Source: Balanoglossus misakiensis (taxonomy: Eukaryota; Hemichordata). Taken from it: a DNA stretch of 64,000 nucleotides. The stretch is taken from contig CM082577.2 of NCBI GenBank assembly GCA_040954595.2, positions 4,712,001 through 4,776,000 on the forward strand. The letters are read 5' to 3'. Positions 46,422 through 57,661 of the stretch are shown piece by piece; position 1 is the first letter of the stretch; each line of letters opens with the position of its first letter. The translations under genes and the position numbers were made by a program. The notes beneath the pieces are model-generated. The model was not told the DNA's origin. It made no database searches and saw nothing but the letters and a program-made list of their open reading frames with translations.

Positions 46422-49400
46422 CTACATAAATATCAAAGCGAGGTGTATATTTAATATTGAGATTGACATGCGCAGGTAGTACAGGTCAAGGCAAGCTGAA
46501 AGTAATATCTCGATGTAATGAGCTGTCACGCTTCAATCTTATCTGACAGGCGGTAGATGTGTGACGTCTGTAAGTAATTGATATATAAATCGCACAGGGT
46601 TAACTTTCTGGAAGCATTTGGGGATATCGGTAGCATAAATATCGCTGGTTTTACGTCCTCCTGGCGCCTGTGCTGTGTTGATCGGTTCTAGTTTTACGCG
46701 TGTGAATAATACCATGACAAATATCATACTTATAATATCGCGAAGAAAACAACATGTTACTTTGATATCGCGCGTTTCACACAAAATCCATTCCAATCTG
46801 GGTAATGCATTTGACAGAAAATCAAATTGACAAAGTGACGCATTCATTTCTACATATTCAATCTCAATTTGTAAATGTCACTTTATATATTTTAGGAATA
46901 ATTTTAGGAATACTTTTCCAAATCGAAACTTCTGTAACATAAGATTAAGTGACGGATAGTTCCGTTTCTCCTTATTTCTTTCAAGAACTATCGACTTCGC
47001 ATACAAATCAATCAGATTTTGAGAAGTTTGGAGAAAATCACCCTTTATTTGTTTCATGACACGTCGACGTTGGTAATGCAAAGTTACTGTACTGTTTTTT
47101 AGTATCGTGAGTCCCAAAATGAACGCTCAACAACCTACCGAATTATCTCGTTTCTTGAGAAGCGATACTTGAGTATCGATTGTCCCGACGTTCGGTAGAA
47201 GTGGCACATCTTCGGGACTGCGCGGAACAACAGTTTCGGGTTCGTTGATGTAGTCCGCAAACCGACTCAGCAGCTGGTCGAACTCTTGAAACAGGTCACA
47301 GAACGTCGGTCTGTCATCTGGGTTTTCCAGCCAGCACCGTCTCATTATCGCGTACCTGTTCAGGCGGGACGGGCAAGAGTGATCGTTGTTGTACAGACTT
47401 CTCAACACATTTCTGTGGCCGATTTGCATAAAGATGGCGATGACGCCATAGCCACAATGCATTGTTGTCTTCAAAGTTTCAGACGGGCACTCACTGTCTA
47501 ATCTAACCGTTGAGATTCGCCCAACACTTTCGTCAATTCATCTCACAAACCAAACAGATGTAAATTGAATAACCAAATGTGGACTTACATGATCTCTGGA
47601 CAATCATCTGGTTTTGGCATCCTGTATCCTTCCTTCACTGCAGCCACCACTTTTGAGGCTGACATCCCCTGGTACGGGGTTTCCCCTTGGGTGGCAATCT
47701 CATACAAGACGACGCCAAAAGACCACCTAATGGGCAGATGGTTCAAAACATGCAGTTGTCAACCAGACAAGTCGGTCACGTTCAGGTGTATTAAGGTAGA
47801 ATGCGCCTCGAAAATCAAAGGCTTCAACATTTTCTCGTATTTTACTCAAGGCAGCTTTAGATTAGTTTCTCTTAAAATTGAGAATATAATTTTGGGGTCA
47901 CCGTGTTAAATTTTGAATGAGATAGCAAAATTGCTTCAAGGTGTCTCAAATTGAAATTCAAAATGGCCGCTATAAAACTCAGTGTCACAAGAGAATGTCC
48001 TCCCGTATAAACTGCCTAGTCACGCGAGATCTCGCAGGGTCTCGTGGAGTTCGGAAAATGGCCTATTATGAACACTTACACGTCACTCTGAATGGTGCAC
48101 AGCCCTTTTAGATTGGTTTCCAGGCTCACCCACTTGGCGGCCCTCATTCGGCTTGTCGGCAAAGCCGTCCAACCTTGCAGATACACGTCGTTGGCAAGTC
48201 CAAAGTCCGAAATTTTGACGAGGAGGTCTTCCCCTACCAGGACATTCCGGGCCGCTAAATCTCCGTGGACGTATTTATTCTGCGCTAAGAATTCCTACAG
48301 CAAACACAAAAAGACTCCCGAAAATCAGGAAAGTGTAAACAAGAAAAGCGATGATAAACAAAGACGTTCGATTTCTTTTAACATCCGTAAGTTGTCGTTC
48401 ATATCAAAAATGCTGTAGGCATATATATAGTCGTTGGTCAACTTACCATTCCACGAGCAATCTGTCTGGCGATCTGATAGTAACCGCTTTCCGCTAAGCT
48501 GTAAGCGGGGTCGTCGTTTTGATATCGCTTCTGAAATGTCAAGATGTACATTTTAATTGGGATTTTATCTACTACGTGAGTAAATTCAACACAGCAAACC
48601 ATTATCCTATTGTGTGTTACTGTTGTTGAAAACGACCCAAAACAACGTTTACTTAAAAAAACTGTTTGCAACCTGCCTACCTCCTTGGACCTCCACAGGA
48701 AATGCAACAAATCGCCATACTTCATGTATTCCGTGATTAAGAAATACGGCTCCTCCGTAGTGCAACATCCTAGGATTCCTAAGATGTTCGGGTGTCTGCC
48801 GATCTCTTGTAAAGTCGTGATTTCACGAAGAATTTCATCCTTCTGGGCGGCAGTCGCGTTGTCTGTGAAACAAATAAAACCACCAAAAACATGAATTAGA
48901 GGTGATTTGGTTTTTTTTGCTATTCTTCCCGAGATCTCCTCTGCCTAGCGTGGTAAAGGTCACCCTCCCTCTCCCCTCATTCGAGTTCGTCTGAGCGTCT
49001 CTTTAGTCTCTTTAGCAGCTCTGATAATCTATATATCATCTTAATGTTGAAAAGAACTATCAAGTGTACCTTTAAGCATCTTTACTGCAACTGTCACATT
49101 TTCTTTACTTTCACCGATACCGTCGGCTGTCGCTTTGTACACGATTCCAAAATTGCCCCTTCCAAGTTCGTTTTCAATGTGGAGACTGTGTCTGGGAAAT
49201 TCGTGTTTAGGAATTAGACTTCTGCCGACCACATCCGTTTCTATTCCTGGAAGGAAATTAAACAAAACTGTCAGTTACTTAGTTTATATTCAGTTGCCAT
49301 GGTTTTCGTGGTTTGTAACTGATTGGTTGGCTTACCTTTAGAGTAATATCCATCGGGACTTAAATATAATATACACGAGAGAATATCAGAAATCATAATG

Positions 49401-52400
49401 GAAGGTAGATTGAAATTTTACAGTTGAACGTTCTCATTTGCGATAGCTTTCAATTTTCTTCAAATGTACGGAGTATGTCTTAAATCACAGGGGAACAAGA
49501 ATCAAAAATACATAAAAATCAGGTTTTTGATGTTGATGAATTATTCTTTGGCAAGTGAGGCTATCCGAGCGGTACTGGGGAGAAGGGATATGAATAACGA
49601 GCAGAAAGGGTGTAGGCCTTCATAAGCTTAAAATTAATTATGTGGGTAGATCAGAAAATCAGATGATCCATAGGTTCGTACTTAAACCCAGAAAGTGTTT
49701 CACCGGTTTGGGCAGACTAAGATAAATTTTTTGAAAATAAAACAATTTGCTAGCAATTTTGTATGAACACTTGAGCGGACTGAGGGCGAAATGACACAAG
49801 AATATATGTTTGTGTCTGATGCGGGTGGTTCTAAGAATTCGCACTCTGCTGACAAAAAAAGCAACTGTTTCTGATGCCCACGCCAAAGTCCCCCGTATCT
49901 GAGAAACCCGTCTCCAGTTTATAATATTAAAGTTCCCAACCTATCACAGACTCCTCAAACTCCTCGCAATGTCCCTCGATAGTGGAAGACCCGTGACGCT
50001 TGCGGACTCTTCTCAAGATCACGAAACCGAGCACCGATATTAACAAAAGACAAACGACGACACCGACACCGATGAGCGCCGTAAAACTAGGCGCATTTTC
50101 CGTGTCTGGAGTCGATGAAGACGGGGTGCTTCCGCTATGCCATCCTGCTGTGAATGGATGAATGAAAGAAAGATTGCCATCCCCTATCCGTCAACACATT
50201 GCATCATTTTATATCAATCAAATATCTATTACAGTTTTAAATCTCTGTCATAATTCATACTTATTTTCCTGCGGTCTCACGTGATTTGTATGAAAACGAG
50301 GCGGTGAAGACCATTGTTTACCTTTCTGTTTGCAAGCAAATTCTTCGCACACTTTTGAAAGGTTTGTAGAACTATCATTTATGTGGAAATCTTCCCCCGG
50401 GGAATGTACTTTTCCAACACCCACATAAAGCAAGCCGTTTGCGAAATTCTGAAACTGTCAATGCGCCAACTGTGGTGTAAGAAGGACACACTGTGTTTCA
50501 AATGTCACGTTGTAGCCCTCCATGCTTACCTTGGGTTGTACTAGCGGCGTGTGTCTCAACAACAATGGTTGTAGCTGGCACAAGGGGTTCGAGTATCAAC
50601 TCCAGCTGAGCCGGCGGTCCCAGTCGAGTTTGGTTGTAAACATCACTGATAACAGGTACCACCTAAAAAGACGAAAGGCGTTGAAATTGTGAACGCAAGT
50701 GGGGTAAAAGTTATGGTCTGCTCCACAGTCAACGAGTCACCTTACATATTACAGCGATTATCGAGGCGACGGCGCAGATACCCCAATCTGCAGTAACACC
50801 GGGAGCAATTTACGCGACGCAATTAAACAGTCATAATTTTTATGAAACTGAAATGGATTTGACACTTACCACGATCTGATATTTATCATACATGACTAAA
50901 TTGGGTAGGCGTTGTTGAACAAATGCCCCTTGATCTGTTGAAAGCTATTGATAAAGAGGAAAAGATTGTGACGTATTAACGCGATAATGGAAAGTACATG
51001 GTTCAAATTATTATGCGGTTAACGGTGCAATATCATCTTACTCTTGGATTTTAATCACGCGCATTGCAATTTCAAACGAATAAATTTAATACAAGACCGC
51101 GAACAAGAGCAGATATACCTAGAGCTATATACATACTATAGTTATAAACTTACCGGTGTTTCCACGCTGTAGTAAATGGTTGAGTTGTCGATGAGGTTGT
51201 TGAAGATGACGTAGTATTCCTCTACGATGACGTCATGTTGCACGGGACACAGCCAGGAGAGGGTCACCGCCGCTGTCACGTTGTCCTTGTTGTTGATAAC
51301 ACTGTCCACACTGAGGTTGTTTGGCGGTTCAGTGAGGGCATTGCCTGGGCATTGATAAAATTAACACAAAAATAGTCTGAGACACCTGGCGAATTGGTCA
51401 GTTGCGCGTTTTTTTCGCTCGGTCTCATTTCGCGTACATGGCGCATCCTTATATCCTTAGAAAGGGTTAATGCTTTTTGCACTTCGTATTCTAGGCTTAA
51501 AACACCAGTGTTAGACGATATCAGTACCAGAAGATTCACCAAAACGTTCATTGAGTGTTTAGTGTGTCCGTCAGCCAAACCGTTAGATTCACGTTACAAA
51601 TTATTTGCATGTATAATTATAACTAGACAAGTTTAAATGAACTTACAGGATTTTGTGCAGACTTCGCCGGAATAAAATGTACTATTGCAACCTGAAAATG
51701 GTAGTATGGAACTAACGTTATTACTGGGTTTTAGTGGTAACATCTCTCCGCCCCCCCCCCCCCCATATAAAAAGCCGCCCAGTCACGCGAGATCTCACAG
51801 AGTCTCGTGGAGTCCGGAAAATGGTCTATTAGGTCAATTACGACTGGTGACTCAACGCTTTCTTATTTTTACTGTACTGCAGCAAAATGGGCAGTTCGGA
51901 TAAATTATACTCACTCGGGGATATTTCTTCTTTGCATGTTTCCCACTGGTCAACTTCGCCGTAGTACTGTAACCCAATCTTCAAAATTCGAACAAATGAC
52001 CTGGTTACTTACATGCATACATATTGGCAGTAATTACATTGTACGCGATTAAGGGTACATCTTAATTTATTTACTGGGCCAACCTGGTTCGTCAATGTGA
52101 ATTTATCAAGTAAAATCTCGATTCGAGTTTTCCAACAAAATGGTGAAAACGAAAACAATACACAAGTATCGGTACCCGAGGGTTTTCTCATCATAAACCC
52201 CGCGTGGCCAGTTCATTTCAACGTGAATGAAGGAAGCGACTTACCCGTACATAGTATTTGGTTCCAAACAGCACGTCTTTGAAAACAGCAAAATCGGATT
52301 TCTGAAAGAAGTTCGGTTTTTTTCCATATTTAAAACAGAGATATAACGGAAAACGACGACACGTATTGAAAACCCAGTGGGAAACCGCGAAAACATTGTA

Positions 52401-53729
52401 TGACGTTCAGTAATTGACATCACAAAGAAAGTTAGCGTGACGTCTACTCACCGTTACAACATCTATAGTCAGTAAAGCTGTTGGCTGGGACTCTGTTTCA
52501 CATGACATCCATGTGGACATTGGATATAATGTTATCCCATCTTTCCCGCACAAAGCAGCAGTCACAAACCTGACAACAACCGCCATATCTACATGGTAGT
52601 CAAGGGGAAATGACAATTAACAAGAGATACAAAATGTGGGGGCGTATATATTCTTGGAGTAGTGGGGAATATTGTTGGGATGATGTATAGCCATTGAAGG
52701 CAGCCGTGGGAAAAGGCGATTCTTTCGATCATTTGAGCTTCAGTTACTTCTACGAATTATTGATTGGTTGGTTGGTTGGTTGGTTGGTCGGTCGGTCTGT
52801 CGGTCGAGATCCCAGTTGACAGACGAGTCTGCTTATTTTTGTTCGCGGACATATATTTTGGGTGAGCGCGACCTCGAGGACATAAAAGTGTCAGCGGTAA
52901 TAATTTCTGATTGCTGATTGATAATTCTTTGCGGCTACTTGATCCCGTTGTCCCCGATTACATTCGAACACGGAAGCGTGTAGCTGGAAAAGGTTATTTC
53001 ATTTGCTGCCAGATCCATGGCTTCGTCGCATTTTCAACATGGACGACTCACCAAAGCACTCCAAAATAAAGAATAAAAAATGAGCTGGTGTTTATAAACG
53101 CATTTTTGACAGTTGACGAGAAGCAGAATTATTTTCCGGGTCTCTAGGGACACATCCGTTTAACGTGCAAATTATGTCACTGTTGACCGTACTGTAATAA
53201 AAAGCGTGTCGATATTTCAAGAACGCTGTGCCTTTATTGAGTGTCTGTCACTCACCCGGTATGATATCGACGTTCAGGTGCCAGGTGACATTAGCGTCCA
53301 TCGTCTGGCGGTCATCTGAAGGTGCCCAGTGAACGTGAACCGAAGCGAAATCAAGGACCGGAACTTCTTGTGCTGAAATCATGACGTCACGTTAAACACT
53401 GATGCGTGTGAGCGACCCATTCGTCTGGGCAAGCTTGGCATTTCACTCGCCCACACACACACACACACTCACTCACTCACTCACTCATCCATCTTCAGAC
53501 TAATGAAGTTTTGCCCATGGAATTTGGCCAGAGTCTACAGCACCACCGCAAACAAGGAACAACGGCATGAATTGCAACTGAACTACTTACGATCAAAGGC
53601 GAAATCGAGATCCCACAGATTATCCGACATGCCGGCAATCGGATCACTGAACAGGATAACACCGACGGCCAAACTTGACAATGTCGCAATGTATAGCGAC
53701 GTAACTTTCCGTTGTAACTTTCTGTACAT
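46236..53729 (-). CDS. Receptor tyrosine kinase with fibronectin III-like ectodomain (17 coding exons)
   Basis: Predicted 783-residue receptor. Exons on the minus strand: 53729-53591, 53372-53256, 52588-52452, 52301-52245, 51966-51915, 51691-51647, 51344-51154, 50944-50870, 50662-50530, 50147-49941, 49246-49070, 48862-48681, 48530-48447, 48294-48080, 47726-47589, 47355-47139, 46421-46236. Signal peptide (about 1-35), a first FN3-like domain (to residue 150), a short Cys-rich linker (151-183), a second FN3-like domain (to about 300), Ser/Thr/Pro stalk, membrane helix (about 338-360), kinase domain with GRGNFG (413-418), VAVK Lys 440, HGDLAARN (542-549), DFG (562-564) and an acidic tail. The kinase belongs near the FGFR/VEGFR/Tie-like group by eye; subfamily unassigned. 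HGD replaces the usual HRD. Confidence 0.86.
47139..49246 (-). other. Tyrosine kinase domain exons
   Basis: Six exons (49246-49070, 48862-48681, 48530-48447, 48294-48080, 47726-47589, 47355-47139) encode the catalytic domain. Seen in order: [30 protein letters not shown], the hinge [45 protein letters not shown] in place of KWMAPE, the helix-F block [13 protein letters not shown], and [12 protein letters not shown]. The kinase insert is short. Confidence 0.9.
48004..48068 (+). repeat. Short interspersed repeat, copy 1 (kinase intron)
   Basis: About 65 bases sharing AGTCACGCGAGATCTC and GGAAAATGG blocks with 51764-51831, in the same orientation and also within an intron of the kinase gene. 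Roughly nine in ten bases agree over the core. Confidence 0.7.
51764..51831 (+). repeat. Short interspersed repeat, copy 2 (kinase intron)
   Basis: Partner of the copy at 48004-48068; it directly follows a C14 tract. It may be the end of a longer element whose other parts have diverged. Confidence 0.7.
52765..52808. repeat. (GGTT)n/(GGTC)n microsatellite
   Basis: Tandem tetramers TTGG/TCGG in a kinase intron, flanked by degenerate units. Confidence 0.85.
53452..53488. repeat. (CA)n and (CTCA)n microsatellite
   Basis: A CACA run merges into ACTC tetramers, within the first coding intron of the kinase gene. Confidence 0.85.
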
Positions 53730-53820
53730 TTCTCACCCTTTCTTTACTAGCATATGATGAATTCGTGTTATGTTTTTTGTGTCACACCTGAAATTAGAAA
53801 TGTCAGTCATAAGTGCGAAA

Positions 53821-53959
53821 TACAATACAATACAATACAATACAATACAATACAATACAATACAATACAATACAATACAATACAATACAATACAATACAA
53901 TACAATACAATACAATACAATACAATACAATACAATACAATACAATACAATACAATACA
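53821..53959. repeat. (TACAA)n pentanucleotide array, about 27 perfect units
   Basis: Perfect TACAA repeats over roughly 139 bases, starting 92 bases upstream of the kinase start codon. On the coding strand of the kinase it reads TTGTA. Lack of interruptions indicates recent expansion; the length in the assembly may be a lower bound. Confidence 0.97.
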
Positions 53960-56845
53960 TTTTATTATCCCGACATGGGCAATTTGTGATGCGACAATAA
54001 CAATAAAATCCACCAAAAATCACAGTCGGACACACCTTTTTAAAAGGTGCATCACAAGATTGCTAATGGTTTCTAAATTGGTTGAGTAAGGAGATGGCTG
54101 CGACGCATTGTGGGTACATTGTAGCAGTTTACACTTTGCGCTTACTTCGACTTGCCAGAAACTGTCTCTTGGAATGGGGCGTATACGCACAGCCGCGTAC
54201 GGGACGACCCTAACAACCCTTAGGGATATATAAATGAATTAGTCTTGTTGGTAGTCTTAATATTATTTTTCGAGCATCTATAGGGTTGAAAGTGTTGTAT
54301 ATACGAATGTGGCTTATCGTGACATTCACATGCGATTTGACTTTCCAGCCGACAGAAGTCCAATTCCATGCAAGTTGTGAACAGGTTACAAAAATAACAA
54401 CTCTTGGCAATCCTAACCATATAATGAGATAAACGTCGATAACGTTGCTGTACATCGGACAAATTATGGTTGGTAAATTGTCTAGAAGTACATGCATGCA
54501 CGTGTGCCATGACAACATAATCACCTGTCTACAAACGGTTTACGGTTCTGATACAAATTACCTGCAGCGTGACGAAATTCTAGAAACGGCCCCTGTCACA
54601 GTCACTGTGTTGAGTAACTGTTCCTCAGTGAAGGACCTCAGTCGGGTTACTTTCATCTGGAACGTGGTAGGTGCTCAATGCGCCCTTCCCCCGCTCGACA
54701 TACATTGCCTCACTCGTCGAACTGATGTCTCATTCTAGACATATAGTCGCCAGGTGTGACTTTGACTAATTTTTGGGGGGCGTCTGGGCCCCTTATAACC
54801 TTTATTTCTTGACCTGTGCAAACACTGTTGGGCCGGGAGCAAAACGTGCTGGCAGGACCGTTTCTATGCAATTCCCTTCAGTGAGGTTGTAAGAATTGTA
54901 ATCATTACAAATGGTTAAAACTTTACCAGGGTGATCTCCTGTTAAACCAGCATTCACATGAACTGCTGTGACGGTCCTGTATCCTAAGCTTTGGTGTCAC
55001 AAAGTTGTAAATCACACCGGGCTTCAGATAAAGAGCAGACGACGCCATGAACGCCTTATCGACAACTCTGACCTCTGTTGACCTTTCGAGGTTAACGATC
55101 GCCTCTAGACCACGATACGTAACAAAAAAGAATAAAAACGCTGTATGTTTTTGTCATTTTTAGAATTACCCAAGCATTTACTGGGAGTTGTCACTTTTGG
55201 AGTAGCGACCAAGAAAATGACGACGACGACGACGACGATGATGATATAAAGCAGGTGAGAACGAATCAGAAGTAAGTGAGATAGTTGGGATCCCACACAA
55301 ATTTCAGGGCGTTTATTGTTTAACCTTTTGACTTGCCATTTGAGAACATCGTCGTTTGTGTTCAGCTTGTATTGTCAACTTTATGAGCGATACATAAGAC
55401 CTACGCCAATTCATCTACTATAACCAGAGTATCATCCACACAGAACACTGGGCAAACGGAACTGTGGCACCAACTTAAACGTCACAGGCGTCATAATCAC
55501 AATGCCGAAAAATAAACTCAGTCATTCAAGTGATATATTTTCGTGTTTGAAACCATTTCAAAACCGAAGAATATATATATATATAGACTACAATTAAGTA
55601 ACTCACCTTTATTGAATGCACACCAGTCACACTCGTTCCCGAGACTCAACTAAATATCATCGAACTTTGAAAGTCACGTGATACTTGAGAATAAATAATG
55701 TCTTATCGAAGTGGTTTTATCAAAGCGATTGAGCAAAGTATTTTAAACGTCTACATAATTAGTCCACATACTTAAGCGTGTCAGTTTTTTGTCGAGCTAG
55801 ACTCCGTTAATACTTAAAGGGAAGGGAAGGGGTCGTATGAACTGCACATGTGCGAATTTTCTGTGTACAAACACACCGTCAGCATTGTTCCCTCTGTTTA
55901 GGGAGGCCGTGCCGACCAATACTCGTTATATCAAAGTAACTTGGAAATGTGATAAAAGTAACGACGCAATGATATAGTGAATTTAGAATTTTGTGTGAGT
56001 ACAATTGCCACTTTTCTTTAAATGACTGATATCTGCCTCTGCAATACGAACACTTATTACTTTTTGCTGACTATATAAATCAATTTATACGAGTGCAGCG
56101 TCAATTGCTAGTGTGTGAGGCGATTACGGTTTCATCCAAATGACCAATAAGTACGGACCCATATATTACCCGAAGTGATACTGTTATTTCAGTGTAGCAA
56201 AATAGTAAAACACGGAATCGACTTGTATTAACTGATTTGCATGTCTTCTGGCTGTTATATACTTTCTGTGTAATGATTGACATGTATTTTGAACATTTCC
56301 GTACACCAAGCATCCAATATATCATTTTATTCATTTCAGTATCAGCCTAGCTGTCATAAATTAAATAATGCATCGAATTCATATCTGTTTTCACTTTGAC
56401 ATCATTAATATCATTCTTACCCTATAATGTGAACACAGTCCCTCTATTACAGGGACTGTTTGTAAATGCACATTTTAGAAACCGTGAAATCTATCTATCG
56501 CCTGAACCAGCACAAAGGACTGGCGACAACAGCTGGGATATATGTCAACAATTGGACGAAAAACATGTCGTAATCGTTGACTATCATGAGAATGTCTCAT
56601 ACGATTAGAGATTTCGCCTCTGTGGAATATCAGTTTTTTACCAGGAGGGTATAAAATGTCACTGTTCAACCTCTTCTAATTTCAGCTTTAAAAGTCTTGA
56701 TATAAAAGACGTATGTCGTGTCAGTCCGTCCTTTACCCCCCCCCCCTCTCTCTCCTCCACTCTCTCTCTGTCTAGCTCTCTCGCAAAATTCCACGACACA
56801 ATCGTTTATCTTTCGTTCGCCCCATGTGAGATTCAGTAGTATTTA
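53960..56845. other. Intergenic region left of the TTA-flanked element
   Basis: No coding exon recognised. Contains two parts of a dispersed repeat (54110-54200 and 55840-55980), a short (GAC)n run near 55218 and an AT repeat near 55570. Open frames here, including 54445-54738, have no recognisable domain. Confidence 0.5.
55840..55980 (+). repeat. Dispersed repeat copy, first half
   Basis: Parallels 2420-2560 in the same orientation with many short shared blocks (GTACAAACACACCGTC..., AAGTAACTTGGAAATGTGA). Identity is moderate. Confidence 0.5.
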
Positions 56846-57658
56846 GGCTGCATTCACAAACACCTCTGGAGGGGGGGGGGCAGGAGAATTGAGGGGGGGG
56901 GATTTGAAAAAATTGAGGGTATGTAAGGGGGGGGGGATTTGAAATAATTTAGGGACTGAAAGGGGGGGACTTGAAAACTTTAACGACTAAATATTTATTT
57001 TGAGTCCACAAAAATGCAGTTTCGCGCCCTTTATTTTACAAAATTTTCTAATGTGGGAGGGGGACACCCCCTCCCACACCCACCCCCTCCATTCATCAAC
57101 ACCTTTCAATCATTGACTGGTTTATCTAGTGTCCCAGGTCAGAGGACTTGCCCCACCCCATGATAACTTTGAGCGACGACGGTTAAATTTGTCCTCCCCA
57201 ACATACCGGTAGTTGAGTTAATTTGCTTTTGCCGGGTTCATTAAAATGCAGCTTTGAGCTCTGTATTTTAGAAAATTTTCTTACATGGGAGGGGGACACC
57301 CCCTCCCAAACCCACCCCCTTCAATTCTCGGTTTACAATGTCTCCCAACACAGAATACAAATATATGTACTTAAAAAATAAAAACAATGTTCAGTTTTAA
57401 TACCCACTGATAAGGGGAAACATCAGTTTCAAATTCTTCTCATGGGAGCGCTGTTTTTCTTTTTACAAGATAGATAGGTGATGTGTTTTGCTCTGTGAAA
57501 GAAAATGGGGGGGGGGGATTTCAAAATTTTGGCAGTTCGGAAGGGGGGGATTTGAAAATATTGGCAGTTCGGAAGGGGGGCATGTGAAAATTAGCGGTAA
57601 AAAAATTGAATTCTCCCGCCCCCCCCCCCCCCCTCCAGAGGTGTTTGTGAATGCAGCC
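56846..57658. mobile_element. Non-autonomous DNA transposon with 30-bp terminal inverted repeats and TTA target duplication
   Basis: Left end GGCTGCATTCACAAACACCT continues into CTGGAGGGGG, and the right end is its reverse complement. TTA flanks both ends (56843-56845, 57659-57661), the 3-bp duplication typical of PIF/Harbinger elements. The interior is G-rich with subterminal GGGGGATTTGAAAA units and two related blocks (about 57005-57095 and 57240-57330) centred on GAGGGGGACACCCCCTC. No transposase frame is present, so it is a MITE-like derivative. Confidence 0.8.
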
Positions 57659-57661
57659 TTA

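Noticed and set aside
50309-50451. Possible extra exon of the kinase ectodomain (a frame with CEEFACKQK and a GTAAAC donor)
   Set aside because: The acceptor at its start would have to be entered in phase 0, but the preceding exon ends in phase 1; in the required phase it meets a stop. Kept as intron.
53821-53959. CRISPR-like array
   Set aside because: Units are a five-base microsatellite without spacers, in a eukaryotic genome.
53754-54089. Open frames through the TACAA array
   Set aside because: They exist because a five-base repeat without stops is open in several frames; low-complexity peptides only.
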